Source of the DNA: Xylaria sp. FL1777
Taxonomy: Eukaryota; Ascomycota; Sordariomycetes; Xylariales; Xylariaceae
DNA length: 64,000 bases
NCBI GenBank assembly: GCA_022578965.1
Contig: MU400668.1
Span: 1-64,000 of the forward strand
Direction of reading: 5' to 3'
Below are positions 1-14,850 of the stretch, one piece after another (position 1 is the stretch's first letter; the number at the start of each line of letters is the position of its first letter). The notes beneath the pieces are model-generated. The model saw only the letters and a program-made list of their open reading frames with translations, made no database searches and was not told where the DNA came from. The translations under genes and the position numbers were made by a program.

Positions 1-1602
1 AAACTAAAGTTTTTAACTGCTTACTACTTATAAACAAATAAATAAACAAAAAAACTAAACTAAATATTAAAACAATATTTATAAAGTTATATTAACTACT
101 AATAAAACAATTAAGTAAAACTATTATTAATAGTATAGATTTTATATAATATATTAATAAACAAAAATATAAATATATTTTTGCATAAAGCTATTTATAA
201 ATAGCAAGCAACTATTAAAAAACAAAAAAAAACATTAATAAAAGCATTTATTATTTTAACTATAGTACTTTAAGCAAGAATTATTATAACAAAAATTAAA
301 ATGTTATAAGCTAAACTGCAATTATGCTTTTAATTTTTATAATAACGAATATTAGTATATTACAACAAAAAACGAACTAAAAAACTAACTTTTAAAAAAA
401 AAAACAAAGTTTATTTATTATAACAAAAACAAAATGCAAACATTAATATTTTTTAAATTAAAACAAAACAACTAAGCAATAAATTAAAATTTAAAAAACT
501 TAGCTTTTTTAAAATTAAAAAAGTTATTTTACTTATTAACTATAAATTATTATTACTAAAAAATATACAAATTTACTTTATTTTTTACATTTTTTTATTA
601 AAATTAGCACTTATTAAAACATTTATTAAAATATAACTAAAAATAAAAACAAATTAAAACGTTTATAAAGTTAAAAATATATTAAATTTTTGTTAAAACA
701 ATAATAACTTAAAGTATTTTATTAAATAAAAAAAATATTTATATATTAATAATATTTAAAAACTTAAAAAATACTTAAAAACTGCTAAAATAGTTATAAA
801 TTAGTTTTATTGCTAATATTTTAATTGCTTAAAACTAAAAAAAAAAAGTTAACTTTAAAAAAAACGCTTAAAAAGTTTTAATTAAATTTAAATAAAGCAG
901 TTTATACTGCTTTAGCTTGTTTTTTTTGTTGTTTTTGCTTTTTTGCTAGCATTTTTTGTTTTTTTTTAATACGCTTTATTTTGTTTAGTTTATTTAAAAA
1001 CTAAAGCTTTTGCTAAACTATTTTAATACTTTTTGCTTTTAAAAAACGTTTTTATATATAAAGCTAAGCTAACTTGCTTAAAACAAAGTTAAAGCTATTT
1101 TAAGCTTGTTTTAATTTTTTTTAAACTAAAAATAGCTATTGTTTTGCTTGCTTTTTTTTTTTTTTTAAATAACAGTATTTAAAAATTATATTATTAATTA
1201 AGTTAATTAAAACTCTCGATTTATTGCAAAAGCAATTAGCACGTACGCATTTAAAACAACAAAACATATTATTTGTTATTTTATACGTTAATAACTAATT
1301 AAAGCAGCAAAAGCAAAGCATAACTTTATAGCTAAAAAAATTAATAAAAAAAGCAAAAATAAGTTTTTGTTTTGTTTTAAATAAGCAGTTAGTTTTTTTA
1401 ATGCGCTTTAATATTATAACATATAAAAAAAAAAAGAAAAAAAAATACTTACGGCAAATTGTTAAAACAACAATTTTAAAAAAAAAGAAATAATGTTACA
1501 AAATTAGCACAAAAATAGCTTTTAAAGCAGCTTAATGCTTTTATATATATTTTGCATTTTTTTTTTTGCTAGCTAAAGCTAAAGTTATATAACAACTTAC
1601 TT

Positions 1603-1706
1603 AGCTTACTAAGCTTACAGTAATTTAAAGCTTACTAAGCTTATAATAATTTAAAGCTTACTAAGCTTACAATAATTTAATGCTTATTAAACTTGCAATA
1701 ATTCAA
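1603..1706. repeat. 26-bp tandem repeat, four copies
   Basis: Four adjoining 26-bp units start at 1,603, 1,629, 1,655 and 1,681. The unit contains AGCTTACTAAGCTTA followed by CAATAATTTAA. The first three copies are almost identical. The last differs mainly by transitions and reads TGCTTATTAAACTTG. The repeated AAGCTT makes each unit partly self-complementary. Confidence 0.85.
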
Positions 1707-4700
1707 AAAAAGTTACTACTTTTTCTACTTTTCTTTTATTTATATAATTATATATTTCTTATATTTAGTTACTTATTTAGTTCTAGTTCTTTAGCTATTA
1801 ATTTCTTATAACTACTAAGCATTAATATATTTATTACTCTTAATTCTTTAAAACTTTTATTAATGCATAATAATAAAAGTACCCTAAAAACCTTCCTAAT
1901 AAACTACTGTTAAAAATCCTATTATTACCTATAAATTAAAACCCCAAAAGCAAACCTATTATATTAATATATAACAGGTCCGTTATATTATAATAATGCA
2001 AATATATATTAAAAAAATAAAGCTAAAAGCATTTTTGCATAAAAAAAAAGTTTTAAGCTTTTTTATGCTTTTTTATAAATACGCAAAAAAAAAAAAAACT
2101 TTTTAGCATATAATTTTATGTTATAACTTACTAAAAAACAAAAAAAAGCAGCTATAAAAAAGCTTTATAACTAAGTTATTATAAATTAACAAAAACTTAT
2201 AACTAGCTATAAAAAAGCTTAAAGCTGCAAATAATATTACAAAGTAGCTATTTATTACTAATAAAATAGCAATATATAATAAAGCAGTTAAAATAAAAAG
2301 AAATAAAAAAAGAAAAAAAAAAGCAAGAAATAAAAAAAAAACCGGCAAAAAAAGCAAAAGTGCTCCTTTAAAAGTCTTAAAAAACAAAAAAAAAGCTTTT
2401 ATGCGCTTTTTAAAAAAACAAAAGGTTTAAAAGCTTTAAAAAGAGTTTTTTTGCTTTTTAACTATTATTTTTTATTTAGCAAGCTAGTTAATAAAAACTA
2501 GTTATTACAAAGTAAAAAAACTTTAAAGTAGCAACATAAACATTATTACATAAGGTTTTTATTTAGCTTTTTATACAGTTTTACTTATAAGTATACAAAT
2601 AAAAAAACCACGCTATAAAGCAGCACAGCAAGTTATTAATAATAATAATAAATATAAAAAATTAAGCAATTAATTAATTAAAAGCTTAGTATATTAAAAA
2701 ATAAAACTTTTATTATATTTAAAAGAAAATTAAAGCAAAAAAAGCAAACAAATTACTAAGTATTTTGTTTTTAAGCAAGTTTTAAAAAAACTTATAACAA
2801 AGAAAAAGCGGAAATACTTTAAAAAAAAAGCTTTTAAATTTTTTATTAATAAGTTTACTTTTTAAAAAACAGCACAGTTTAAAAAAATACTAAAAAAAGT
2901 TATTAATAATAAAAAAACTTAAAAAGCTTTTATTAAAAAAAACTATAAAAAAATAATATATAAAAGCTAAATATTTATAATTTAATAAATAACTTAAAAA
3001 TATTATTAAAAAAGCTTTTATTAAAACGTTTATATTATAATTGCTAATTGCTTTAATTGCTAAAAATTTATTAATAGCAAAAGAACTAAAAAATCCTGTT
3101 TTAATTATTTTTTAAATTTTTTGCTTTATTAAGTTATAAATATATAAACTATATTATTAAGCAATAGATTTAAAGCTATTATAAAAGCAAAATATAAAAT
3201 AATAACTTATTTAAAAGCTAAACCTTTAAAACACGTAGATTTTCTAAAAATATTTAAATTTATTAAAGAAAAAATTATGTTTTAGCACAAAGTTTTTATT
3301 AAAATTAAATATAATAATAGCTTTAAATTTAAAAAAAAAGTAAAAAATACAGTAAATATTTTAAGCTATAAAATAAACTATAGTTTAGTTTATTGTTTTT
3401 AAGCTTAAAGCTTTATTAAAAAAAGCTATAAGCTAATAAAAAAAAGCTTTATATAAATAATAAATAAAACTAAAAAAATTTAGCTAAAATATTTAAACTT
3501 AGTAATATAAGCAAATTATATTTTTATATATTATTATAACTATAGTTTATATAAGCTAATATATAAAAAAATATTAATTTTATTAATAAAAAATATAATA
3601 TTAATATAAAAAATAATTAAGTAGTAAAATATTACTTTTTATAAAAATTTTATTAAAGCTAAAGTTAAGCAATTAAAGCGCTATAACTAAAATATTATAA
3701 AAGTTAAAGCAATTATAACTAAAAAAAGAAAATTAGCTATAAAAGCTAAATTTTAAAAAAACGCTTATAAAATTAAGCAATTATTTAAAAAAAGCTTACT
3801 TGTTTTTTTTTATAATACTATACTTTTAATAAATAAGTTTAATAATAAAAAGTTATTATATAAATAAATTAGCTTTTATAAAGTTAAAGAAAATATTAAT
3901 TATAAATAATATTAATTAGTAAAACTAACTAGCAAAGAATTAAAAAAGTTATTTTTTATTAAAAAATTAAAGCAATTTATATAAAATAACTAAAAATACT
4001 AAAAACTAGAAAATTTTAACTTTAATATATAAATTACTAGTATTATAGCTATTTATTAAAAATTAAATTAAAACAATAAAGCTTTTAATAATTAAAGCTA
4101 TAATAATTAAACTATAAAAAATAAAAAAAATATAATAAATTATAAAAGCTTTTTAAGTTTATAAAAGCTATAATATAATTTTTAGCGCTTTAAATATTTT
4201 AAGTAATAAAAAATATAATAGCTTACTTTATTTTTTTAGCTATTATATTATAAAATACTTTAAAAAGTAATAATTAATAAAAACTAAAGCAATAAATTTT
4301 TTTTTTTTTACTTTTTGTTTTTTTATTAATTGTTTTGTTTTTTATTTTTATTAATTATATAAGTTTATATAACTAAATTATAATGCATAAAACTATTTTT
4401 TTTTGCTTAAAACTAAGCGTATTTTTTATAGCTTTTTTTTTATTAGTTTTATATTTGTTAGTTTTATAGCAGTTAGTTTATTAGTACTTTTTTTATTATT
4501 ACGCTAAAAATATAAGTTTTCTTTTATTTTAATGTTTTTTGAGTAGTTTAATAACTTAGTTTTAATATAAATTATTATTTCTTTTTTAAAAAATATATAA
4601 AAACAAAAAAAATAAAAGTAAAAACTGCTTACTAATTTTAATTACTTAAGTTTATTTTATTATATTAATGCTTATATATAAGTTGTTTTACTTTTAATTT

Positions 4701-7430
4701 TTTTATTATTTTTATTTAAAACTAAATAGCTTTTTTTGCTTTTAGTTTAAATTATTTAATATTTAATAAAAACTTTAAAACTACTAAAAAACAAAAAATA
4801 CTATTATTATACTTTAAAAAATTATTAGTTTATATTTTATATGCTTAAATTATTAGTAATAATTTTAAGCTATTATTAAGCAATAATAAATATTTAATAA
4901 AATAATAAACGTTTAACCAAAGTTTAAAGTAAGCTTAATAAAAATAAAATTTTGCTATAAAAAATTAAGCAGAATTATTTAATTATATAAGGCTAAAAAA
5001 ATAAAAACTAAAGAAAAAACAAAAAAAAGTTTAACAATTTAATATTAATAATTTTTATTTTGTATATTTTTAAGTTTTTTGTTATAAAAGTTTTATATAT
5101 TTGCTTTTATAAGTATTATAATTTAAGTTTTTATATAATAACTATTTTTTATTTATTTATTACATTTAAAAAAAAGTTTGCAAATTATGCAATAAAAAAA
5201 AATAATTATAAATTATATTAAAAAAAGCATTGCTATATAAATAAATTGTTTAATTTTCTTTTTTTTTTTTTACTTTATATAACTTATTTAATTTATTTTT
5301 TTAGCTATTTTCTTAAATATATAAACGTTATATTAATTTTTTAAGTAATATTAAATTATTATTTATTAATATTATATTTAATAAGCTAAATAATAAAATT
5401 AGCTTAAAAAAAACGTTTTAACTTGCGTTTTAACATAGTTTTTTTTTTAGTTAAACAAACAAAAGTATTTTTAATTAAAACTATTTGTTTTTTAAAGTTT
5501 TTAAGCATAAAATTCTTTTTAATTATTATAGTTATTATATTAGCTTTAAAATATTTAGCTATATTATTTTTAAACTTATAAAATAAACAGTTTTATAATT
5601 AAATAATAAACGTATAGTTAATATATATATTAAATTTTTATTTTAAAATAATATAGCAAAAAAAAAAAATAAAGCTTTATATATTTTTTGCTTTTAGTTA
5701 TTATTAATAATTGTTTATAATGCTTATAAAGCGTTATATTTTGTATTTTAAACAGTTATATAAATATAGCTATAAATTAACAGAAATTATAAAAAATTTA
5801 ATATATATCTTTGCTTTAAAAATTACTTTTAATTGCTTTTATATATAATAAGCAAAACTTTAAATATTACTGCTTTTTTATTTAGTTAAAGCTAGCTTAA
5901 ATATATTAATTTATATAATATATATAAAAAAAATTATAATTAACTTTTTATTAAATATATTTATTATTAGCGTTATTATTAAAGATTTTAATTTTTAAAT
6001 AGCTTAATGTTTAATTATATAAAATAAAAAAAGTTAACTAAATAAAAAAAACAAGATTTAAAAAAAAAAACATATATATTTTGCTATTTATTAATTAACT
6101 TAACTTTTTAAATATTATAAATATAATTGTTTGTTAATTAAACAATATTAATTTTTTAAATGTTAGTTAATTATTATAATGCTTTTTAATTATTTAAAAC
6201 TTTATTAATATTGCAAAAATCTTTTTTTAAGTATTTAATTAAGCAAACATTAATTATATTACTTAAAAATAAAGTTTTTATAATAAAAGCATAAACTAAA
6301 TAATTTAAAAACTTAAGTATTAAAGTAAAAAACTGCAAAAAAGATTTAAGCTTTAAAACTATTTAAAAAAAAAACAAGTTAAAAAAAAAAAAAACAAGCT
6401 TTTTTTTTATATTTATTAAAGCTTAAGTTATTTATTTTGCTATTAATTGTAATAAATATTTAAAGAAAATAAGTTATAAGTATATTAAAAAAGAATTAAA
6501 AAGTAATTATTTAATTAATTAAAACTATTTTATTTGCTTATTTTTTAATTAATATTAATATAAATATATAAAAAATAATTATTATAAAAGCATTTAATAA
6601 TTAATAATTTATTTTAGTAATAAAATAATTAATTAATAAATTAAAACTAATATAATAAGTTTATAAAAAAAAAATATACTAGTTTAAAGTTATATATTTT
6701 AGCTTTTTTTTTATTATATTTGCTTTATTAAACCTTTTATTTATATTTAATTTTGTTATTTTATTTATTTAATAAATTCTAACTTTTTATATTTAATATA
6801 AATGTTTTTAATATTTATATTTAGAAAATCTTGCAATTATTAAAAAATAATAACTTAAATTAGCAATTAAAAATATTAAACTATATATAGCAAATAATAT
6901 TAATATTAATATTTGCATTTTATACTTTTTATATTATTTATTTTTATACTTTTAATTTATATTAAAATTTTTAATTTGTTTATATTTTTTATTTAATTAT
7001 AAAACATAGCAAAAATATATATATGCTTAAATATTATTAAAAATTGCTTTTATTATATATATACGCTTTTAATTATTATATTTTTTATTTTTAAAGAAGT
7101 TATTAATATTACAAACTAGCTAAAAATAAAAGCATTTTTTTTTAAAAGTTTTAAAAAGCTAGCATTTTATACTAAAGCATATAAATAATTAGCATAAAAA
7201 ATAGCAAATTTTAAAATAAAAGCAAAAAAAAAAGAAAATAAGCATATATATATAAATTTAACTACTAATTATAAAAAGCTTTTTTTTAAAAACTAAAAGC
7301 TTTTTAGAAATAGCTTTAAAAAAAAGCTAATAATTGTTAAAAATTTAAAGTATAAAAAATATTTAATTTATTAACTTTTTTTATAAATTAAAAAACTAAA
7401 TGTAAAAAATATTTAGCTAAAAAATATATT

Positions 7431-7617
7431 TGGAAGGCTTCTTATGGAAGTTTTCCGTAAGAAAGCTTCTTTAAAACGTTTTCTTAAAAACGCTTTCCTT
7501 AAAACGCTTTTGCTAAAAAAATAGCTAGCTTAATATAATTATAGTTTAATAAACTTTGTTTTAAAAACTTAATTTAACAAAATAACAACTTTTAGACTTT
7601 ACTAAGCTAGCTTACTA
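7431..7617 (+). repeat. Left (5') LTR of dead retrotransposon
   Basis: It begins TGGAAGGCTT and ends CTTACTA, that is TG...TA, where a final CA mutated to TA would be a typical RIP change. Aligned by eye to the right copy there are about 22 differences in 187 positions. All are transitions and there are no gaps. Confidence 0.85.
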
Positions 7618-10600
7618 ATTAATAGCTACTAATTTGTTTTTATTTCCTATTATTATTATTAAACTAATTAGCTCTTTAGTAAATTAGTTATTTTTTAAAT
7701 ACTTATTTGCTTTAATGCTATTGCTATAGTTTAAGTTAAAATAGTTGTTTTTTTATTAATAGCTTTTAATTTATTAAACTACTTAACTATGTACTATTTA
7801 TGTTTTATTAGAAATTTTGCTAGCATAAACGTTATTTTTAAAAAAACTTCTTTAAAAAGTTTTCTAACTTCTTTTAAAGCTTTTAAAGCTTATATAATCC
7901 TTTAAGCTTTTGTACTACTTTAAAATAATACATCTTATTAATTAACGCTATTATAAAAGCACTAAATATATTATATTAAAACTTAGTTTTATTGCTTAAG
8001 CAAAATATCTTCTAACAAAGTTTATTGTAGTAAACTTCTTTTGCTATATTAATTGCTTCTTTTTTTTTTTTCTTTATTAATTTTTTTTTCTTTTTTTTTT
8101 TTTCTTTTTTTTTTTTCTAGTTTTTTTTTTTTTTAGTTTTTTTTAAGTAGTTTTTATTTGTTTTTTTTACATTTTTACGTTATTTTTAATAAGTTGTGCT
8201 TATAGCTAATATTTTTTTTAACTTAAAAAATTATTACTTTTGCTATTAAACTGCTGTTTTCTTTAAAAATAACTTATAGTTGTTTTAAATACAAAAGCTT
8301 AACTAAAATACTTTTAACCGACTTTATTGTTTTAAAGCTTGCTTTAATAATTTTTTTTGCTTATTAAAGCTAGTTTTTATTTGCTTTTATATTACTACTT
8401 TTAAAAATTACTTTATTAAATAAGTAATTAATGTTTTTAAAGCTAAAAAAGCTATATTATTAGCAAACAAGCTTATTTAAAACAGTATAGTTTTTATATT
8501 TTTAACTTTTATAAAAATAAATATTACTTACTTTAGTTTATTACTTTAATATTTTTGTGTTATTACTATATTAACTAGTACTTTGTTTATTTGTTTATTA
8601 TTTAATCTTAGTTTAAAAATGTTTTTTAACCTTTTAAACAAGCTAATTTTTCTAAATAATAACATTTAAAAAAAAGCAGCTAAAATTGCTTTAGTAATAA
8701 AAGCTATTATTTAAAACAACAGCATTTAATTTTTTATAAGAAATATTTTTAACGCAGCAAAAGCAATAGCTATTTATGCTTTTAAAAAAGCTAATTGTTA
8801 AAAAGTATAATTAGTAAAATATTTTAACTTTAATTTTTTTAATACTTATAACATTAGCAAATATATTATATTAAAAAGCAACGTTTATTAAAAAAACGTT
8901 TATTTATTTATAGCTTTTTTTAAGCATTATTTTATTAACTTTAAGCGTTAAGCAATATTACAGGAGTTTTTTTTATAATTGCTTTATAAAAACGCTTAAA
9001 TTTAATACGTAAGCATTTTAAATAAGATTACTAAAGCTATAATAGCAATAAGTTTTAAATATGCTATAATTAAACTAAAAAGCAAGTATAAACAAAATAC
9101 TACTAATGCTTTTAAAGCAGCTTTAATTACTTTTTATATTAAAAATAAAGTTCTTTAAAATGTTTTTATATACACTTAAACAATAAATATAATATAATAT
9201 TATTATAACTTTAAGTTTATAACTAAAGTTTAGTTTATTACTTATATTTAAAATTAGTTATACTTTAACTTTTAATAAATTTATAAAAAGCTTATTTTAG
9301 CTACTTTGCTAAACGGTTTTTTTACTTATGTTAAAAATAAGCAAAAAGCTTATTATATTGTTTTGCTAAGCTATAAAAAAGTTTTAGCTCTTAAAACTAT
9401 AATGCTATATTTAATCTTATATGTGCTATTTATTATTAATGCTTTAATACTAGTATTATAGCAATAAATATTAACTAATCTTACTTATAAAGCTAATATA
9501 GCTTTTAAAGCTTAATTAAATATAGCTTTTAAAAATGCGTTTTAAGAAAATTATTGCAAAAATAACTAGCAGCGCAGCAGTTATTAGTTATTTTATAAGC
9601 ACAGTTATAAAAAATTCTGCAAAAAATTCTGCAGAAAATTCTACAAAAGCTACAGCTTTTATATAAATTATTAACAACGTAATAATTATAACTATAAACA
9701 TAAAAATACCTATTGCTATAGTTATAATAACGCACGTAAATAAAAATATTATTACTAAGTATAGCAACTTTTTAGTTAACAATTTAAACAATAAATTAAG
9801 CTTTATTAAATGCTTAATAAAGCTTATTTTAAAATTAAAAACAAAGTTATATTTATTATTAACGAAAACTTTGTAGTAAAACATAAAAAACAGTTAATAA
9901 GTTAAAAATATATTATAATTAAAAAAGTTAAAAAAAATAGCAAAAAAAAGCTTTTTATTAAATATTCTAACAATAAAAACAAAAAAGTTAACTTTTATTT
10001 TATAAGTATTATTAATATAATACTTATAAATAAATTAGCAATGCTATTTTGTTGCTATTATAAAGAATAATTCTTTAATAAAACTGCGTTTTTTGTTTAT
10101 AGCATTAATAAATGCTGCTATAAAAGGCTTTTTTTTGTAATTAAAGTTAACCTTAAAAAAACTACTTAATTTAAACTGCATAATAATGCTGCATTTATAA
10201 CTAATAACATTTTTAACATTGTTTTATTTTAACTAAACTTTTTTACTATGCGTTATATTTACTATTTAGCTTTTTATACTTATTTATAATTAAAAACTAC
10301 TATTTAAAATAGTTTTAAAATTACTTTTATATGTATAAATATTAGCTGCTTAACTATTATAATAAAAAAAACATAACTAAAAACTTTTGCGTTTTATGCT
10401 TTTTAATTACAAAGTAAAACTTTATTTATAAAAAGCGTTAAAAGTATAATAACCTTATTTACTAAAGCAAAATTCTTTTTTTTTGTTTGTAGTTATAACT
10501 AAAATAGTACTAAAAAACGCATAAAGTTTAATATTATAGCATAAATTATAAATAACTTAAAACTTAATTTACTTTTTAAAACAGAATTTCTTAATGCTTA

Positions 10601-13600
10601 CTACGTAATAATTAACTTTGCTTTAAGTATAATAGTATTTAAAGCTTGTTTAAACATTATTATCCTAATTATTATTGTTTATAAAAGTACTTTTGTTAGC
10701 TAATAAACATTAACAACATTTAATATTATTGTACTGCTGCATTTAATAGTAGTAATACTAGTAATATATATAGATCTTTTGCTATATAATTAAAAAAGCT
10801 TTTTAAAAAATTATATTTTTAAGCTAGCTATTAATAATACTATTGCAGCTATAGTTTTTAATAATATTAAAGCTGTTCTTTTTTTTAATTATATTAATAA
10901 GTTTATATATATTTAACAAAAAACTTGTTTTAGTATAATTAAAAACTATAAAGCAAACATATATATTAATACTACTTAAAATAAAGCTAGCTTTATAGCA
11001 ATTATTATAGCTATTAATTAAAATAGCTTAACTAATAATTTTTAAATAACTTATAAATTTAGTATTAAAAAGAATATTTTTATGTTGCTTTTATTAATAA
11101 ATGCTATAGCTTAAAATATTTAGGCTATTTTTAGAAAATCTAAAGTAGCTAGCAAAACGTTGCTATTACTTAAAGCTTAACATTTTAAAAAAGTTTTTTT
11201 TATAAAAACATAAAACAGCGTTTATATTTATGCAAAAAACTAAAAATATGCTAATAAGCTAAAAGCACTGCTTAAAAGCTATATAACTTAGCAAACACTA
11301 AATATAGTTATTATAAATAAAAACAATATAATAAAAGTTAACTTTGTTAAAAAATAGTAATACTAGGTTATATTTACTATATATTTATATGCTTTTAAAC
11401 TAAAAAACAAAAAGCTTATAAATAAAGTTTTTAATAAAATGTGTTTTAAAAATAAACTACATTTTATAAAGCATTTTACTTTTTTTAGCTGCTTAGTTTT
11501 TATTATTTAAAAAATTATAAACAAGGTTAAAAAAAGTTATATAATAGTTAATTTTTGCGCTTTAAATTATATTGTTATTTTTAATGTTTACTTTTTATTT
11601 ACTTAAAAAGCTATTATTATAAAGCTATAAAGTTATGCTTATATTACTATTATAAATTGTTTAAAGTTTTTTTACTAACTGCTAGTTTAGCTTAATTATT
11701 ATAACTATATAGTAATAGTTTTTCTATAAAAACTAAAAATATTTACTATAGTTTTAATAAAGTTTTAAAATAGCTTTAGTTTTGCTTAATAGTTTATAAA
11801 TAATAAACTAGCTTTATATATGCAATATTATATAGTTTATATTAATAACGTTATTATATACTTAAAAATAGCTTTTAAGCATTTTAATTATATTTTTACT
11901 ATTTTAAATCTTTTTAAAAGTATTAACTTAAGCTTTAAACTTATAAAATCTTTTATAGCTTATTTTTTTGTTTGCTTGCTTAGTTTTTTTATAAATAGTT
12001 TTAAAATAGCAACAATAAAAGATTAAGTTTTTGCTATACAAAAAATAGCTTTACTACGTACTTTAGTTGCATTAAAAATATACATTAATATAGTTAGTTT
12101 TCTTAAAAGATTTATTTTATAGTATTAATAAAAGCTAGCGCTTTTGCAAGCATATAAAACTAAACTTTTAGTAAACAGTTATAATTTAAAAGCTATATTA
12201 ATAATAGTAATTATATAACAATAATAAACATTAAAAGTTTAGTTTACTAAAATTATTTTTATATTTCTTTTTTTAAAATAAATGCTTTTTATAAATGCAA
12301 ATATAAAGTTATAGTTTTTAATTTTAACAATAAATAAAATAATTAATATATTTTAGTTAACTTTATTTGCTTAATAATGTTTTTTAATAAAGTTTTAACA
12401 TAAAATAAAAGCAAATATAGCGCAACTATATTAAAAGTATTTAGCTTTATATAATTATATTGCTAGTTATAAATATAACTTTAGTTTTGCATTTTTTTAG
12501 TAATAGTTTTAATAAACTATAAAGCTACTTAAAAAATCGTTAATTAAACTAATCTGCAATTTATAAACATTATAAAGCTTAACATTAAACTTATAATAGT
12601 TTTTATTTATTTATTGCAGTTTTAACTAAATGTATAATATATATTTAGTTATATTAATTTAGTGCTAAATGCTTTTAGCTAACTTTTAACTATTTTAAAT
12701 CTTTAAAACTTTACTGTTACATTTAATAAAACTAGCAAATAGCTTAAAAATATTATTAACAATTTTAGCTACTTTGCTAAAACAAAAGTTATTATTAATA
12801 CTAAATAATATATAAAGTTAATACAAAAATATTTAAATAACTTTTGTTTTGCTAATATTTTTAAAACATTATAAAAACAGCAAAAAAACATAAAAAACTT
12901 AAAAGTTAAACATAAGCTATTAATTTTATTTTTTTACCGTTTTAATAACAAGCTTCTTTATGCTATTTATTAAAACAGCTTATAACGCTTTTATATTTTA
13001 GCTGCTTATTATTAAAACTTTTTTTATATAGCTTATAATAATAAACATTATTTTAAACCTAAAAAAATGCTTTATAAGCTATAAAATTTCATAATTTATA
13101 ACATATTTAAATAAATTTATAATTATAAGTAATATTATTTAGCTTGCTTTAAATATATAATTAATTATTATAAAGCGTTAAAAAAACTTAAGCTTATTTG
13201 CAAACTTGCTATATTTTTTTATATATTAATAATAAACTTTATTATAAGCTTTTTAAAAGTATTTTTAGCGCACACCTTTTAAGCTATGCTAAGCTATAAT
13301 TATTATAATTACTTTTTTACTATAACCTGCAAATTTTTTAAGAAATGCTTATTAATACCTAGTTATATTTAATATATAGCTATAAAATAAGCAATAATTA
13401 TGCTTAAAGTTTTTTTTTTATGCAATTAAAACATGCTTTAAAAAATTATTTCTAATAAAAATTATAAGTTTATATCTAAGTTCTAATAAATATTATAAAC
13501 TTAAATAAAAACTATATTTAGCATTATAACAAGCTATTATTTTTAAACAAACAACTAAAGCAAAAAATAAAACCAAAATATAAAAATAGCTATTTGTTAC

Positions 13601-14540
13601 TATATTTATACACGCAAAAACGTTTTATAGCTTAATATTATTTTAGCATTATAGCATAATTTTAATAATGCAATATTATTAGTTTTAAAACAAAGTTTTA
13701 ATAAAATTATTTTTAGCTTTAAGCTTAAAACTACTTTATTAGTTATAAAAGTACTTTTTAAAGCTTTTAATTTTAAATTATAGCAATAAATGCATTAAAA
13801 AAATATAAAAACAGCAATTAATTTTGCTGCAGCTAATACAAAAATATGCTATAATATTTAGTATAATTTAGTTTAATTAAAAGCAAAAAATAAAGTTTAT
13901 TTAAAATTGCATAAAAAATATTATTTGCTTAAAAAACTACTAAAAAAGTAATTTGCTTAATAAACAAAACTGTTTATAATACTTTATTATATTAATAAAC
14001 TTACTTACAAACTAAATTTCTTTAAACACTAAAAAGTATACTAAGTAGTTTTAGTTATTTATTTATTTTTAGCTTTTAAAAAACAAGATTTTTTTAATAA
14101 AAAGTTTAAGCATTTAAAACGTATTTTAATAAAAAGTAACACTAATAATTATATTTTTTATAAAATCAAAAGTTTTTTAGCTTAACGCGTTTTATATATA
14201 AAAAAAAAACTATAGTTTAAATACTTTATATATTAAAAAAGCTACAAAAGGTAATATAATAAATAGTATTTGCGTATACTACTAATAAAAAATGCAGCAA
14301 AATTAATAAAAAAATACCATAAAAAGCATTTATTAATTTTAAATAATTCAAAAATAAAAAAGAATTTAAAAAGCATAAATAGTTAATATAAGCTAAAAAT
14401 ACTAAAAGAACTATTATAAAACTAAAAAATTATAAATATAATCTTTAAAACTAATATTATAGTAAACTTGCTATGCTATTATTTAAGATAACTATTTGCT
14501 TAAACACTTAGTATACTAGCATAAACGTTATATTTCTAAG

Positions 14541-14700
14541 TTAACATTAATTTTTCTGCTTTGCTATTTTAACTATACGTATATTAATATTTTAAAAAAA
14601 GCGTTTTATATTATGAATTAATTAATATTAATTTTTTTGCTTTATTATTTTAACTTTACGTATGTTTATATTTTAAAGAAAGCGTTTTATACTATTAATT
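14541..14700. repeat. 81-bp tandem duplication inside the dead element
   Basis: Two copies at a period of 81 bp (14,541-14,619 and 14,622-14,700). Both run from TTAA(C/T)ATTAATTTTT through a shared AAAGCGTTTTATA-like stretch to a shared AATT end. Differences are mostly transitions. Confidence 0.75.
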
Positions 14701-14775
14701 CTTTTTATATGCAATAACGCTTAACGTTTTTTTTACGTAGTTCTTTTGTTTATTTTTTTTTTACTAATTTTTATA

Positions 14776-14850
14776 TTTTTTGCATGCTTGCATTTTTTGC
14801 ATGCTTACATTTTTTGCATGCTTGCATTTTTTGCACGCTTATATCTTTTA
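14776..14850. repeat. 17-bp minisatellite, four copies
   Basis: The unit TGCATGCTTGCATTTTT starts near 14,781, 14,798, 14,815 and 14,832, with single changes (cttgca to cttaca; gcatgc to gcacgc). It is noticeably richer in GC than its surroundings. Each unit contains the palindrome GCATGC. Confidence 0.85.

Noticed and set aside
2121..2387. 88-residue hydrophobic frame that looks like a membrane protein
   Set aside because: Runs of FLFLF and LLLFL come from poly-T/A tracts on the minus strand. Composition follows the local base content.
9588..9884. 98-residue minus-strand frame in the AT-rich arm
   Set aside because: Made of Phe, Leu, Ile, Val, Lys and Tyr only in practice, as expected from translating AT-rich DNA. 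No motif and no codon structure.
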